The notes beneath the pieces are model-generated. The model worked only from the letters and a program-made list of their open reading frames with translations. It had not been told where the DNA came from and did no database searches. Shown here one piece after another: positions 36,453 to 44,765 of a stretch of DNA of 64,000 nucleotides. Each line of letters begins with the position of its first letter. Position 1 is the first letter of the stretch. The translations under genes and the position numbers were made by a program. The stretch comes from Synechococcus sp. KORDI-49 (GTDB lineage: Bacteria; Cyanobacteriota; Cyanobacteriia; PCC-6307; Cyanobiaceae), in the NCBI RefSeq assembly GCF_000737575.1, contig NZ_CP006270.1, forward strand, positions 995,163-1,059,162, in the 5' to 3' direction.

Positions 36453-36953
36453 ATGGCGATCTGTGTGGTGGTGCTGGCCGATCAGGCTGCGGCGGATCAG
36501 CTGACCGAGCAGCTGAACGACCCGCAGCTCCGTCTGAGCAGGAGCATCACCATCCCGCCCGAGGGGGACAGCATCGACCGGGTCGAACTGCTCAGTCCCA
36601 ACCTCACGCGGCAGCGGCGGCAGAAGACGATGGCCCGCTGGCTGATGCCCTTCGGATTCCTGGCGGGGGTGACCTTCACCAAGATCACCAACCTGACCAC
36701 GTTCGCCAGCTTCGGTCCCTGGGGCGAGACCCTGATCGGCGGGCTGCTGGGCATGGGATCCGGCCTGATGGGCAGCTATGCGGCCGCCGCCAGCGTCAAC
36801 TCCGAGAACGAGGACGGTGTTCGGATCCTGCGCAACCGCCGCGAGGAAGGCCGCTGGCTGCTGCTGCTGGAGACACCGACCGGCATCGATCTGCCCTGGC
36901 AGACGGTGCAGCGCTGCCGGCCGCTGCAGGTGGTGCGCCTGAGCGAGCTGTGA
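36453..36953 (+). CDS. Conserved cyanobacterial membrane protein
   Basis: This protein of about 166 residues has two adjacent hydrophobic segments at about 62-80 and 92-115 (Gly-rich, LIGGLLGMGSGLMGSYAAA), an N-terminal soluble domain and a C-terminal soluble tail. It begins MAICVVVLAD; an upstream in-frame start is less likely because it lacks a ribosome binding site. Its stop overlaps the GTG of the next gene by four bases, coupling it to the S4-domain protein. Family and function not recognised. Confidence 0.72.
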   Translation: MAICVVVLADQAAADQLTEQLNDPQLRLSRSITIPPEGDSIDRVELLSPNLTRQRRQKTMARWLMPFGFLAGVTFTKITNLTTFASFGPWGETLIGGLLGMGSGLMGSYAAAASVNSENEDGVRILRNRREEGRWLLLLETPTGIDLPWQTVQRCRPLQVVRLSEL

Positions 36954-37729
36954 CGCTGCCGCGCGACCAACTGCTTGAGGGAAGTCAGGACCCGGAGGGG
37001 CTCGAGCCTCTGCTCGACCTGGCTGAGGAGGTGCTGCGCACCTGGCAACCCCGGTGGAGTGGATTTCTCTCCGCCCCGCTGCAGGAGGAGGCGCTCGAAC
37101 GGCTCGGCCACCTGAGTGAACTGCAGTGGGAGCGCCAGGGCGGCCATGCCGGCGCCGAGCGCTGCCGTCTGCTCTGTCACCGCCGCGATGCCGCTCCGGA
37201 CGAGCCCTTGCCGATCGAGGGGCTGCTGATCGAGGGCAACTTCCTGTTCGACCCCCTCAGCCCCGCCGATCTGCGTCAGGCCCTGCAGGCGATGGGGGCA
37301 CCGGCGGAGGGACTTGGGGACCTCTGGGTGCGCGGTGACCGCGGTGGACAGGGGCTGTGCACACCCCCCTGCGCCGAGCTGCTGGATGCTGGCCACGGCC
37401 AGGTGCGGGACGTGCCGATCCGGTGCGAGCGGCGTCCGCTGGAGCAGTTGCAACTGCCGGCCATCCGGGCGCCCCGGACGCTCAGCAGCGTGGAGGCCTC
37501 CTGTCGCCTCGACGCCATCGCCTCCGCCGGTTTTGGCATCTCCCGCTCGAAGGTGATCAGTCAGATCAAGGCCGGCCGGTTGCGGCACAACTGGCAGCCC
37601 ATCCGACTCGCCAGCCGTGAGCTGGTGGTGGGGGACCGGCTGCAGCTTCAGGACCGCGGCATGGTCGAGGTGCTCTCCCTGACGCTCACCAAACGGGAGC
37701 GCTGGCGCGTTGAACTGAAGCGCACCTGA
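36950..37729 (+). CDS. Photosystem II S4-domain protein
   Basis: This 259-residue RNA-binding protein has a C-terminal S4 domain at about residues 180-245 (SRSKVISQIKAGRLRHN) and a YlmH-like N-terminal domain. In cyanobacteria and chloroplasts the family is annotated as a photosystem II S4-domain protein, presumably acting on RNA in photosystem biogenesis. The start is a GTG overlapping the upstream stop. The tRNA-Val gene follows after 81 bases. Confidence 0.85.
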   Translation: MTLPRDQLLEGSQDPEGLEPLLDLAEEVLRTWQPRWSGFLSAPLQEEALERLGHLSELQWERQGGHAGAERCRLLCHRRDAAPDEPLPIEGLLIEGNFLFDPLSPADLRQALQAMGAPAEGLGDLWVRGDRGGQGLCTPPCAELLDAGHGQVRDVPIRCERRPLEQLQLPAIRAPRTLSSVEASCRLDAIASAGFGISRSKVISQIKAGRLRHNWQPIRLASRELVVGDRLQLQDRGMVEVLSLTLTKRERWRVELKRT

Positions 37730-37810
37730 GCTGAGGACTGCGGACCGACTGCTACTCTCCTAACTCGATCAAACGTCGATCCGAACAGGGACGAATTGTT
37801 GATCAGCTGC

Positions 37811-37882
37811 GGGCGATTAGCTCAGGGGTAGAGCACTACATTGACATTGTAGGAGTCACTGGTTCAAATCCAGTATCGCCCA
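37811..37882 (+). tRNA. tRNA-Val (anticodon GAC)
   Basis: The cloverleaf is complete. The acceptor arm GGGCGAT pairs with ATCGCCC, and the D arm is GCTC/GAGC. The anticodon stem CTACA/TGTAG encloses the loop TTGACAT with anticodon GAC, and the T arm ACTGG/CCAGT holds TTCAAAT. The discriminator base is A and CCA is not encoded. It reads GUC and GUU codons. Confidence 0.96.
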
Positions 37883-37907
37883 CTCCCCAGTCAGGGAAAC
37901 GTTTTTG

Positions 37908-39296
37908 ATGGATCGCACGATCGTTGTGGGGCTGGGACGCTCTGGCATCGGTGCGGCTCGTCTTCTGCACCACAACGGCATTCCCGTCAGCGTGATGGAG
38001 CGGGGAAACACCCCGCAGGATGAGGAGCGGGCTGCACCGCTGCGTCAGCAGGGAATCGAGGTGACTCTGGGGCTGCCGCTGAAGCCGGAGAGCTTCCAGC
38101 CCTGGCACGGACGTTTCGACACGGTGGTGATCGGCCCCGGCATCGCCTGGGATCACCCCACCCTCCACAACCTGCGCTCGCAGGGCATCCGGGTGCGCGG
38201 TGAGATGGACCTGGCCTGGCAGGCCCTGCGCCACCTGCCCTGGGTGGGCATCACCGGCACCAACGGGAAGACCACCGTCACCCATCTGCTCAGCCACGTG
38301 CTCGAGTGCGCCGGGCTGCGCGCCCCCATGGGCGGAAACATGGGGGTCTCCGCCGCCGAGATGGCCCTGCAGCTCAAGCAGGCATCCGGGCCGGAGCCTG
38401 ACTGGATGGTGATGGAACTCAGCAGTTATCAGATTGAAGCGACACCGGACCTGGCCCCCCGGATCGGTCTCTGGACGACGCTCACACCGGACCATCTCGA
38501 ACGCCACGGCACCCTCGACGCCTACCGGGCGATCAAGCGCGGCCTGCTGGAGCGCTCCGAACTAGCGATCTTCAACGCCGATGACCCCGACCTGCGCCAG
38601 CAGCGCGACAGCTGGCAGCAGCGGGGGATCTGGGTGAGCGCCGCAGGGCCCCGTCCCGATGGACAGGACGCCGATCTCTGGATAGATGCCCAGGATCAGG
38701 TTCGCGCTCCAGACGGACCGCTCTTCCCCGCCACAGCACTGGCCATGCCGGGGCTGCACAACCGCCAGAACCTGCTGATGGTCACGGCGGCCGCCCGGCG
38801 CATCGGCCTCCCTGCCACCGAGATCGAGGCTGCACTGCGCCGGTTCCCCGGTGTGCCCCATCGCCTCGAACTGCTGGGAACCGTGAACGGCCTGAGCGTG
38901 TTCAACGACAGCAAGGCCACCAACTACGACGCAGCGGAGGTGGGCCTGCGGGCGATGACGGCGCCGGTGGTGGTGCTGGCGGGGGGCGAGACCAAGCGGG
39001 GCGAAGCCGCGGGCTGGCTGGAGCAGTTGAAGCGGAGAGCATGCGCCGTGGTGCTGTTCGGAGCCGGAGCCGAGGAGCTGCACGAGCTGATCAACGCCAG
39101 TGGATTCCCCGGTGTGGTGCACCGGTGCAGCGACCTGCCGGAGGCCGTTCCGCTCGCCCTGGCGGAGGGCTGCCGCCTGAAAGCCGCCAGCCTGCTGCTC
39201 TCCCCGGCCTGCGCCAGCTTTGATCAATACACCGATTTCGAAGCGCGCGGCGACCATTTCCGCCACCTGATTCAGGCATCCACCGGGGTGAACTGA
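37908..39296 (+). CDS. murD: UDP-N-acetylmuramoyl-alanine-D-glutamate ligase
   Basis: MurD adds D-glutamate to UDP-MurNAc-L-Ala in peptidoglycan synthesis. The Mur ligase ATP loop GITGTNGKTTVTHLL is at about residues 113-127, with the downstream LSSYQIE and a C-terminal ligase domain containing VFNDSKATN. The length of about 462 residues is normal. An in-frame TTG precedes the chosen ATG by one codon. It starts 25 bases after tRNA-Val. Confidence 0.95.
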   Translation: MDRTIVVGLGRSGIGAARLLHHNGIPVSVMERGNTPQDEERAAPLRQQGIEVTLGLPLKPESFQPWHGRFDTVVIGPGIAWDHPTLHNLRSQGIRVRGEMDLAWQALRHLPWVGITGTNGKTTVTHLLSHVLECAGLRAPMGGNMGVSAAEMALQLKQASGPEPDWMVMELSSYQIEATPDLAPRIGLWTTLTPDHLERHGTLDAYRAIKRGLLERSELAIFNADDPDLRQQRDSWQQRGIWVSAAGPRPDGQDADLWIDAQDQVRAPDGPLFPATALAMPGLHNRQNLLMVTAAARRIGLPATEIEAALRRFPGVPHRLELLGTVNGLSVFNDSKATNYDAAEVGLRAMTAPVVVLAGGETKRGEAAGWLEQLKRRACAVVLFGAGAEELHELINASGFPGVVHRCSDLPEAVPLALAEGCRLKAASLLLSPACASFDQYTDFEARGDHFRHLIQASTGVN

Positions 39297-39365
39297 GCCG
39301 GATCGACCAGAAATTCAGCAGGTCCCCCCTCTCGATCCGATGATGTCGTCACCGACGCGGTTGTC

Positions 39366-39827
39366 GTGGCGTACTGGCTGATGAAGAGCGAGCCCGATGC
39401 CTACGGCATCGACGACCTGCGCCGGGAGGGCACCACCCTCTGGGATGGCATCCGCAATTACCAGGCGCGCAACTTCATGCGCACCATGACGGCTGGTGAC
39501 AGGGCCTTCTTCTATCACTCCAATTGCAAGCCGCCGGGAATCGTGGGGCTGATGGAGGTGACCGAAACAGCTCTGGTGGACCCCACGCAGTTCGACCCCG
39601 CCGCCAAGTACTACGACGCCAAGTCCAGTCCGGACGCTCCGCGCTGGGATTGCGCCCGGCTGCGCTTTCTCGGCGCCTTCGAGACCATGCTCAGTCTCGA
39701 TCAGCTGCGGGAGCTCTACGACGTCGATCAGCTGCCGGTGATCCGACGCGGCAATCGGTTGTCCATCCTGCCGGTGCCGGAGGAGACGGCCCTCGACCTG
39801 CTGGAGCGGCTTGGCCCCTTCCACTGA
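39366..39827 (+). CDS. EVE-domain protein
   Basis: This 153-residue protein is a near-complete EVE domain, a PUA-like fold that binds modified bases. It shows AYWLMKSEPDAYGIDDL at the start, then WDGIRNYQARNFMR and DRAFFYHSNCKPPGIVGL, the family hallmarks. EVE proteins bind modified cytosines in DNA or RNA. The start is GTG. The next gene begins within its 3' end, so the two may be expressed together. Confidence 0.92.
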   Translation: MAYWLMKSEPDAYGIDDLRREGTTLWDGIRNYQARNFMRTMTAGDRAFFYHSNCKPPGIVGLMEVTETALVDPTQFDPAAKYYDAKSSPDAPRWDCARLRFLGAFETMLSLDQLRELYDVDQLPVIRRGNRLSILPVPEETALDLLERLGPFH

Positions 39828-40530
39828 GCTGCCACTGCTGCGGGCCCTGCCCCGGGCCTGGGTCGCCTTCGGCCGAGCACCGTGGCGCTGCGTCGGCCTG
39901 GCTTCCCTGGTGCTGCTCAGCGGCGCCGGCCTGGCGGTGATCGGCGAGGACCTGAGACGACTGGGGCTGGCACAGCTGGGTGATCTCGCCGTGGTGCTCA
40001 GCCTGCTGCTGCCGCTGCTGCCCCTGCTGGGGCTGCTGCAGCTGGCCGATACCTTGCTGCCCCCCCAGCAACCGCAGCGTCCAGCGGGTCGCCGCAGCTT
40101 TCTGCTGCGGCAGTCCCTGGCACTGCTGCTGATGGAGATCCTGCTGCCTCTGGGAGGCATCGCCCTGATTCAGAGCCTCAGCTGGGTGATGGGGCGGATC
40201 AGCACGACCCTGGCCGGACTGGTGGTGATCGGAGGTGGCCTGCTGCTGCTGAGCTGGTTGTTCAGCCAGGTGCTGGCCCTGCCGCTGCTGGTGCACCGCC
40301 GTTGCCGGGCCCTGCAGGCCATGGATCAGAGCCTTCAACTGGTCCGCAGCAACTGGCTCAAGGTGCTGGCTCTGCTCGGCCTGCTCGGGGGGTTGAATCT
40401 GCTGGGTCTGCTGGTGGCCAGTGTCGGGCTGCTGATCACCCTGCCCTTGAGCGCGCTCGTCATGATGGCCTGCTGCAGGGCTCAGACGCCCGGCAGCAGC
40501 GATGCCCGGCGAAACATGTTGCCGACGTAG
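39811..40530 (+). CDS. Multi-span membrane protein
   Basis: This 239-residue, strongly hydrophobic protein has about five or six membrane segments (about 28-45, 55-80, 100-125, 130-155, 185-220) and a short charged loop LVHRRCRALQAMDQSL. It begins with TTG, overlapping the end of the EVE gene by 17 bases. The C-terminus overlaps the convergent DUF2811 gene by 49 bases. No family is identified with confidence. Confidence 0.62.
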   Translation: MAPSTELPLLRALPRAWVAFGRAPWRCVGLASLVLLSGAGLAVIGEDLRRLGLAQLGDLAVVLSLLLPLLPLLGLLQLADTLLPPQQPQRPAGRRSFLLRQSLALLLMEILLPLGGIALIQSLSWVMGRISTTLAGLVVIGGGLLLLSWLFSQVLALPLLVHRRCRALQAMDQSLQLVRSNWLKVLALLGLLGGLNLLGLLVASVGLLITLPLSALVMMACCRAQTPGSSDARRNMLPT

Positions 40531-40730
40531 ACGCGGGTGATCTCGCGGGAATCGACACCGTTCTGCACAAGAAAGCCGGCGAGCGCGGCCTGCACCAGGC
40601 GGTACTGGTCCCAGTTGGGGTGCTGCTCGATGAAGTGGAGCATCGCCTGCTGCAGGGGCAGCGGCAGTTCCGACTGAAAACTCACCACGCTTTCGCTGCT
40701 CACCTGAACTGAATCGAGCGTTGTCTGCAT
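40482..40730 (-). CDS. DUF2811 family protein
   Basis: This 82-residue protein belongs to DUF2811, a cyanobacteria-restricted family. Conserved features seen are LPLPLQQAMLHFIEQHPNWD and RVYVGNMFRRA. No catalytic motif or membrane helix. The ATG at 40730 is preferred to the GTG one codon upstream. It overlaps the convergent membrane protein gene, and its promoter must lie in the intergenic region with DnaA-box-like sites. Function unknown. Confidence 0.85.
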   Translation of the reverse strand: MQTTLDSVQVSSESVVSFQSELPLPLQQAMLHFIEQHPNWDQYRLVQAALAGFLVQNGVDSREITRVYVGNMFRRASLLPGV

Positions 40731-40733
40731 CAC

Positions 40734-41044
40734 CCCTCTCCGGAACGTCCACTACTTCTCCACAACTCGGAGAGCGCGTCAAGGGTGTCCCAGACAACAC
40801 CAGTCCAACCGATCTCCCCATGAGACTCCAGCTCTGACCGCACTCCTGCACAGGGAACTCAGGCGACCAGGCGGCAACTCAGGCCCCAGGGCCGCGCGTC
40901 AAGAGGAAGCCGCAGGACATCGCCACTTTCCACAGCTTCAAGGGAGCGAGCCGCTTTCGCGGTAAACCCTGTGGAAAACCTGTGCAGAGCGTGCGCCGAG
41001 GCCGTGGAGCAATCAATGGAAGCGTTTTCCATAAGCCCCGCTGA
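40734..41044. promoter_or_regulatory. 310-base intergenic region with DnaA-box-like sites
   Basis: No gene is supported here. Four sequences match the cyanobacterial DnaA box TTTTCCACA at 8 or 9 of 9 positions: 40756-40764, 40926-40934, 40970-40978 (reverse strand, perfect) and 41025-41033. A short GC hairpin (CCGC/GCGG) lies near 40951. The region is upstream of the DUF2811 gene and downstream of the DUF1818 gene. It is not next to dnaA or dnaN in this window. Confidence 0.45.
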
Positions 41045-41416
41045 TCAAGCCATGGTGTCCAACAGGGTTCTCATGGCCGCGACCATCGCCGCGGCCGCCG
41101 GCGCGGGCCAATGGCCTTCCGCCCCGCGGTTCTGTAGCGGTGACAGCAGCACGGTCAGCGCCCAGCTGTGGCGATTACCACTCAGGCAGCCCCACCAGAC
41201 GCCGCGTTCGAGCTCCAGCTCGATGGCCTCCTGCTCCATCAGTTGGTCCACCAGCTCGCGATGCTGACGCTCCAGATCCGACACGAGATTCCCCAGATCC
41301 CGCCACTCCGATTCGGTGAGCTCGATCGCCCACCCCTCTCCTCCGATGAGCACCGGGTAGGTGCCCCGGGAGGGATCCCTGGCCAGTCGCCAGCCGGGTC
41401 CCTCCTGCTGAACCAT
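41045..41416 (-). CDS. DUF1818 family protein
   Basis: This 123-residue protein matches the cyanobacterial DUF1818 family: GPGWRLARDPSRGTYPVLIGG, AIELTESEWRDL and ELERGVWWGCL are recognisable. It is predicted beta-rich and cytoplasmic. The start at MVQQEGPGW is chosen over an upstream one overlapping rpoZ. It lies 4 bases after rpoZ and is probably co-transcribed with it. Function unknown. Confidence 0.85.
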   Translation of the reverse strand: MVQQEGPGWRLARDPSRGTYPVLIGGEGWAIELTESEWRDLGNLVSDLERQHRELVDQLMEQEAIELELERGVWWGCLSGNRHSWALTVLLSPLQNRGAEGHWPAPAAAAMVAAMRTLLDTMA

Positions 41417-41420
41417 CGCC

Positions 41421-41648
41421 TCAGCCAGGCAGCAGGTCGGGCTGATCCTGCTCGTCGCTGAGCTCGACAATGGCGCGCTGCACAGGCTTCACGCTCGATT
41501 CCTCCAGCAGCCCGTCGAAGTCATCGAAACGGCGTTGCTTGGCCCGGAAAGCGATCCGAACGGTGGTCAGATAGCGGTTGCTGGACTGACGGATCAGGCT
41601 TTCTCCCCGCTTGGCGAGGTCCTGGGAATCCACTCCTGCAGAAATCAC
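41421..41648 (-). CDS. rpoZ: RNA polymerase omega subunit
   Basis: RpoZ is a small accessory subunit of RNA polymerase. The cyanobacterial pattern is clear: [40 protein letters not shown] and [20 protein letters not shown]. The length of 75 residues is normal. Start codon is GTG. DUF1818 follows almost at once. Confidence 0.93.
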   Translation of the reverse strand: MISAGVDSQDLAKRGESLIRQSSNRYLTTVRIAFRAKQRRFDDFDGLLEESSVKPVQRAIVELSDEQDQPDLLPG

Positions 41649-41688
41649 AGCTGATCCACGAGTTAATGAATGATTTTAAAGGTTGATC

Positions 41689-41973
41689 TCAAGCCAGCTG
41701 ATCGCTGGTGAACGGAACGTGCATCGGGTAACTGCGCTGACGGGAGCCGGGAACCCTGAGCACGATCTGTCGTCCCAGCCCGAGGGCAGCCAACGGCAAC
41801 CGCAGGTAGGTCAGCAGATCACTCACCTCCTCCAGATGGGCCATGTCAAGACACTCGATCCGGATGCTGCCCCAGCTGCGACGCATGCGACAGTCCCGCA
41901 AAGGTTCCAGCAGCTCCTCCACACGGGGATCTTCGCGATAAAAGGAGAAGATCAGCTGCTGCAGACGGTCCAT
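41689..41973 (-). CDS. Conserved hypothetical protein
   Basis: This 94-residue protein starts MDRLQQLIFSFYREDP. It has mixed alpha/beta character, one or two Cys (RDCRMRRSW, IECLDM) and a basic C-terminus. No membrane helix or catalytic motif. It lies 40 bases upstream of rpoZ on the same strand and is divergent from the Hsp70-like gene. Family not recognised; the coding quality is good. Confidence 0.65.
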   Translation of the reverse strand: MDRLQQLIFSFYREDPRVEELLEPLRDCRMRRSWGSIRIECLDMAHLEEVSDLLTYLRLPLAALGLGRQIVLRVPGSRQRSYPMHVPFTSDQLA

Positions 41974-42009
41974 CTGACCCGATCCCCGTAATCTCGTTCT
42001 CACTTCAAC

Positions 42010-43590
42010 GTGCCCATCAGCACGGCTCTCGCCTGCGTGGGAGAAGAAAAGCTTCAGAATTCAATCCTCGCGACCCTGGCCATCGATCTGGGGAGCACCA
42101 CGACCGTGGTGGCCATCCAGCGTCAGGACGACCCACGCCCGCAGCTGCTGGACCTGCCACCCATCAGCCTTCGCCCCGGTGAGGTGCCCAGCCTGGTGTG
42201 GGCGGGTGAGCCCACGCCCCTGATCGGCCGGCAGGTGCTGGAGGCTGGCCTGGCGGACAGCAACGAGCCGGAGCTGGCCCGTGATTTCAAACGCGGCATC
42301 GGCGCCGGAGCGGTTCCGGGCGCTGCCGAACGAGCCGGGGAACAGCTGCTGTTGCAGATCTGGGACCGCCTGCCCCCGACCCTGACGATTCAACGCCTGG
42401 TGCTCACCGCTCCGGTGGAGACCTACCAGCCGTACCGAAACTGGCTGCTGCAGGCCTGCGCAGCCCTGCCTGTGCAGGAGATCGCCCTGGTGGATGAGCC
42501 GACGGCAGCGGCCCTCGGGGCGGGCCTGCCGGCCGGATCGCGATTGCTGGTGGTGGATCTCGGCGGCAGCACCCTCGACCTGGCGCTGGTGTCACTGGAA
42601 GGGGGCGAAGGCCGGGCTGCCCCGATCGCCCAGCTGCTGCGGCTCCACGGCCGCAGCCTCGGGGATCGCAGCCGCCAGAAACTCCGCACCGCCAGGGTGC
42701 TGGGCAAGGCGGGCCTGCGCCTGGGCGGCCGGGACATCGACCGCTGGATCGTGGCCGCCTGCTGCCCTTCATCCGCGCCGACCACAACCCTGCTGAATGC
42801 CGCCGAGCGGCTGAAATGCCGCCTGAGCGATCCGGATCTCGGCCTGGATCAGGACCTGCAGGAGCCCGCTGATGAACAGAGCCTGCAGCTCTCAAGGCGG
42901 AAGCTCGACAGGCTGCTGGAAGAGCGGGGGATGGACGACGCCTTGAAGCGGCTGCTGGAGGAGGCCCTGACCGGAGGGCGCCGCAACGGCTGCGATCTGG
43001 AGGATCTGCAGGGGGTGGTGGCCGTGGGCGGCGGTGCACAGCTGCCCTGGCTGCGCCGCTGGCTGCAGGAACACACGGCCCCGGCTCCGCTGCTCACCCC
43101 GCCACCGGTGGAGGCGGTCGCCCTCGGAGCCCTGCAGCTCACCCCGGGGGTGCAGGTGCGGGATGTTCTGCAACACGGCGTGTCCATGCGGACCTGGGAT
43201 CAACGCAGTGGGGCGCACCGCTGGCACCCCCTGTTCGTGGCCGGTCAGCCCTGGCCCAGTTCAGACCCCCTGGAACTGGTGATGGCGGCCAGCCGCAGCG
43301 GCCAGGAGCAGCTGGAACTGGTGCTGGCGGAGCCCCAGACCGAAGGGCGTCATGACGTGGTCTTCGTGGAGGGGATTCCCACCCTGCGCAGCAGCGACGC
43401 CGGGGAGGTCCGGCACCAGCCATGGCCCGGCAACCCTGCGGTGCTGCCCCTGGATCCACCGGGGGAAACGGGCCAGGACTGCCTGCGCCTGCGCATCAGC
43501 ATCGACGCGGATGCGGGACTGATCGCCGAGATCCACGATCTGCGCAGCGGTCGCGAGCTCCCGGCCCTGCAACTGGGAACCGTCCGCTGA
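42010..43590 (+). CDS. Hsp70-like ATPase with reduced C-terminal domain
   Basis: This 526-residue protein has an actin/Hsp70 ATPase domain: phosphate-1 LAIDLGSTTTVVAIQ at about residues 22-36, a phosphate-2 block LLVVDLGGSTLDLALVSLEGG at about 178-198, VDEPTAAALGAGL, and an adenosine motif VAVGGGAQLPWL near 338. The C-terminal ~150 residues keep part of a substrate-binding domain but lack an EEVD-type tail and are shorter than in DnaK. It starts with GTG and is followed after 59 bases by a membrane-anchored protein. It is probably a specialised chaperone; its client is unknown. Confidence 0.82.
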   Translation: MPISTALACVGEEKLQNSILATLAIDLGSTTTVVAIQRQDDPRPQLLDLPPISLRPGEVPSLVWAGEPTPLIGRQVLEAGLADSNEPELARDFKRGIGAGAVPGAAERAGEQLLLQIWDRLPPTLTIQRLVLTAPVETYQPYRNWLLQACAALPVQEIALVDEPTAAALGAGLPAGSRLLVVDLGGSTLDLALVSLEGGEGRAAPIAQLLRLHGRSLGDRSRQKLRTARVLGKAGLRLGGRDIDRWIVAACCPSSAPTTTLLNAAERLKCRLSDPDLGLDQDLQEPADEQSLQLSRRKLDRLLEERGMDDALKRLLEEALTGGRRNGCDLEDLQGVVAVGGGAQLPWLRRWLQEHTAPAPLLTPPPVEAVALGALQLTPGVQVRDVLQHGVSMRTWDQRSGAHRWHPLFVAGQPWPSSDPLELVMAASRSGQEQLELVLAEPQTEGRHDVVFVEGIPTLRSSDAGEVRHQPWPGNPAVLPLDPPGETGQDCLRLRISIDADAGLIAEIHDLRSGRELPALQLGTVR

Positions 43591-43649
43591 TCACGCCGTC
43601 CACAGGAGATGGGAGCGACGCCAGGAGATCCATAGAACAGTGGCAGTGC

Positions 43650-44513
43650 GTGACCTTGAGATCCTTGGCGCCCCGACGCCACCTGCTGCTTCGGCTCTGG
43701 GTCGTTGCCACCGCCGGTGTCGTGATGGCCATTGCGGCCGGTGCGTACTGGTGGGAGGGTCAGCTGCCCGGAAAGCTTCGACAGGCTTCCCGTGATGGTG
43801 ATCTGAACGCCTGCCTGCGCTACAGCGAGCAGTTGGCAGCCCTGCGCTGGCTGGGGAAGGGTGCTCCGGAGGAACAGGCCCTCTGCCGCCGTGAGCAGGC
43901 TCAGCGGCTGTGGGATCGGGGCGAGCGTCACGCTGCCCTGGCCCTGCAGCAGCAGCTGGTGCAGTCAGGCCACGGCGATGCAAGCCTGGATCGCAAGACC
44001 CTGAACCGCTGGCGCGACGACCTGCGTGAACAGGCACTGGAGCTGTTCCGCGACGGCGAGCTGGAGTCGGCCATCGCTCTGCTGGCCCCCCTCGACCAGG
44101 GCAGGCCCGCCGGCAGCGGACGCCTGGGTGAGCAACTGCAGGAGGTCTGGAACCGCAACCGTCTCGAGAACGATCGGCTGGAGCAGCTGATGGCCGATCA
44201 ACGCTGGTGGGAAGCCCTCGACAGCCTCAACCGTCTCGATCACCCCTGGTGGCAGGACCAGGCCAGCGGCAGCCGGCGCACGATCGAAAGCGCCATCAAC
44301 GCCCTGCGCAGCACCCAGGAACACCAGCAGCATGGCGCTTCCGATCCCGATGTGATCGCCGGCGCCGAACTCGATGAAGCGGTGCGCGACCGCCTCGTGA
44401 GCGGCATGGATCCCTGGGAAGCGTTCCAGGAAAGCTGCAGCAACCTGGGCGGAGCCGTGGAAGAGGACGGACCGGAGAGCTTCTGCCTGCGACGCCCTGC
44501 GGAGGGACCGTGA
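43650..44513 (+). CDS. Membrane-anchored helical protein
   Basis: This protein of about 287 residues has one N-terminal membrane helix (about residues 12-32, VVATAGVVMAIAAGAYWW) after a basic start. A long helical, Gln/Glu/Leu-rich region follows (TPR-like, for example LRYSEQLAALRWLGKG), then a Cys-containing C-terminus (ESCSNLGG, ESFCLRRP). The start is a GTG giving an Arg-rich N-terminus. It follows the Hsp70-like gene and precedes ftrV. The domain is probably exposed on one side of the membrane. Family not recognised. Confidence 0.65.
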   Translation: MTLRSLAPRRHLLLRLWVVATAGVVMAIAAGAYWWEGQLPGKLRQASRDGDLNACLRYSEQLAALRWLGKGAPEEQALCRREQAQRLWDRGERHAALALQQQLVQSGHGDASLDRKTLNRWRDDLREQALELFRDGELESAIALLAPLDQGRPAGSGRLGEQLQEVWNRNRLENDRLEQLMADQRWWEALDSLNRLDHPWWQDQASGSRRTIESAINALRSTQEHQQHGASDPDVIAGAELDEAVRDRLVSGMDPWEAFQESCSNLGGAVEEDGPESFCLRRPAEGP

Positions 44514-44543
44514 CAAAATGCACGAACTGACGACGCGACGACC

Positions 44544-44765
44544 ATGCAGGTGGGAGACAAGGTGACGGTCGACACATCGGTCGTGGTCTTCAACCACCCT
44601 GAACATCGCGGCGAGGCCTTCGACATGCAGGGCCAGAGCGGCGATGTGGTGAATGTGCTGAACGACTGGAAGGGGCGTGTGATCAGCCCGACGCTTCCGG
44701 TGATCGTGGCCTTCGGTCGCTACAAGGCCCACTTCCGCGCCGACGAGCTCAAGTCGGCCGGCTGA
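44544..44765 (+). CDS. ftrV: Ferredoxin-thioredoxin reductase variable chain
   Basis: FtrV is the non-catalytic subunit that clamps the iron-sulfur catalytic chain of ferredoxin-thioredoxin reductase, which passes electrons from ferredoxin to thioredoxins. The 73-residue SH3-like protein shows VGDKVTVDTSVVVFNHPEHR and GRVISPTLPVIVAF, typical of the family. The catalytic chain is not in this window. Its 3' end overlaps pyrR on the opposite strand by 17 bases. Confidence 0.93.
   Translation: MQVGDKVTVDTSVVVFNHPEHRGEAFDMQGQSGDVVNVLNDWKGRVISPTLPVIVAFGRYKAHFRADELKSAG

Noticed and set aside
40734-41044. Chromosomal replication origin
   Set aside because: DnaA-box-like sites are present, but there is no dnaA, dnaN or clear AT-rich unwinding element nearby, so calling it oriC would exceed the evidence.
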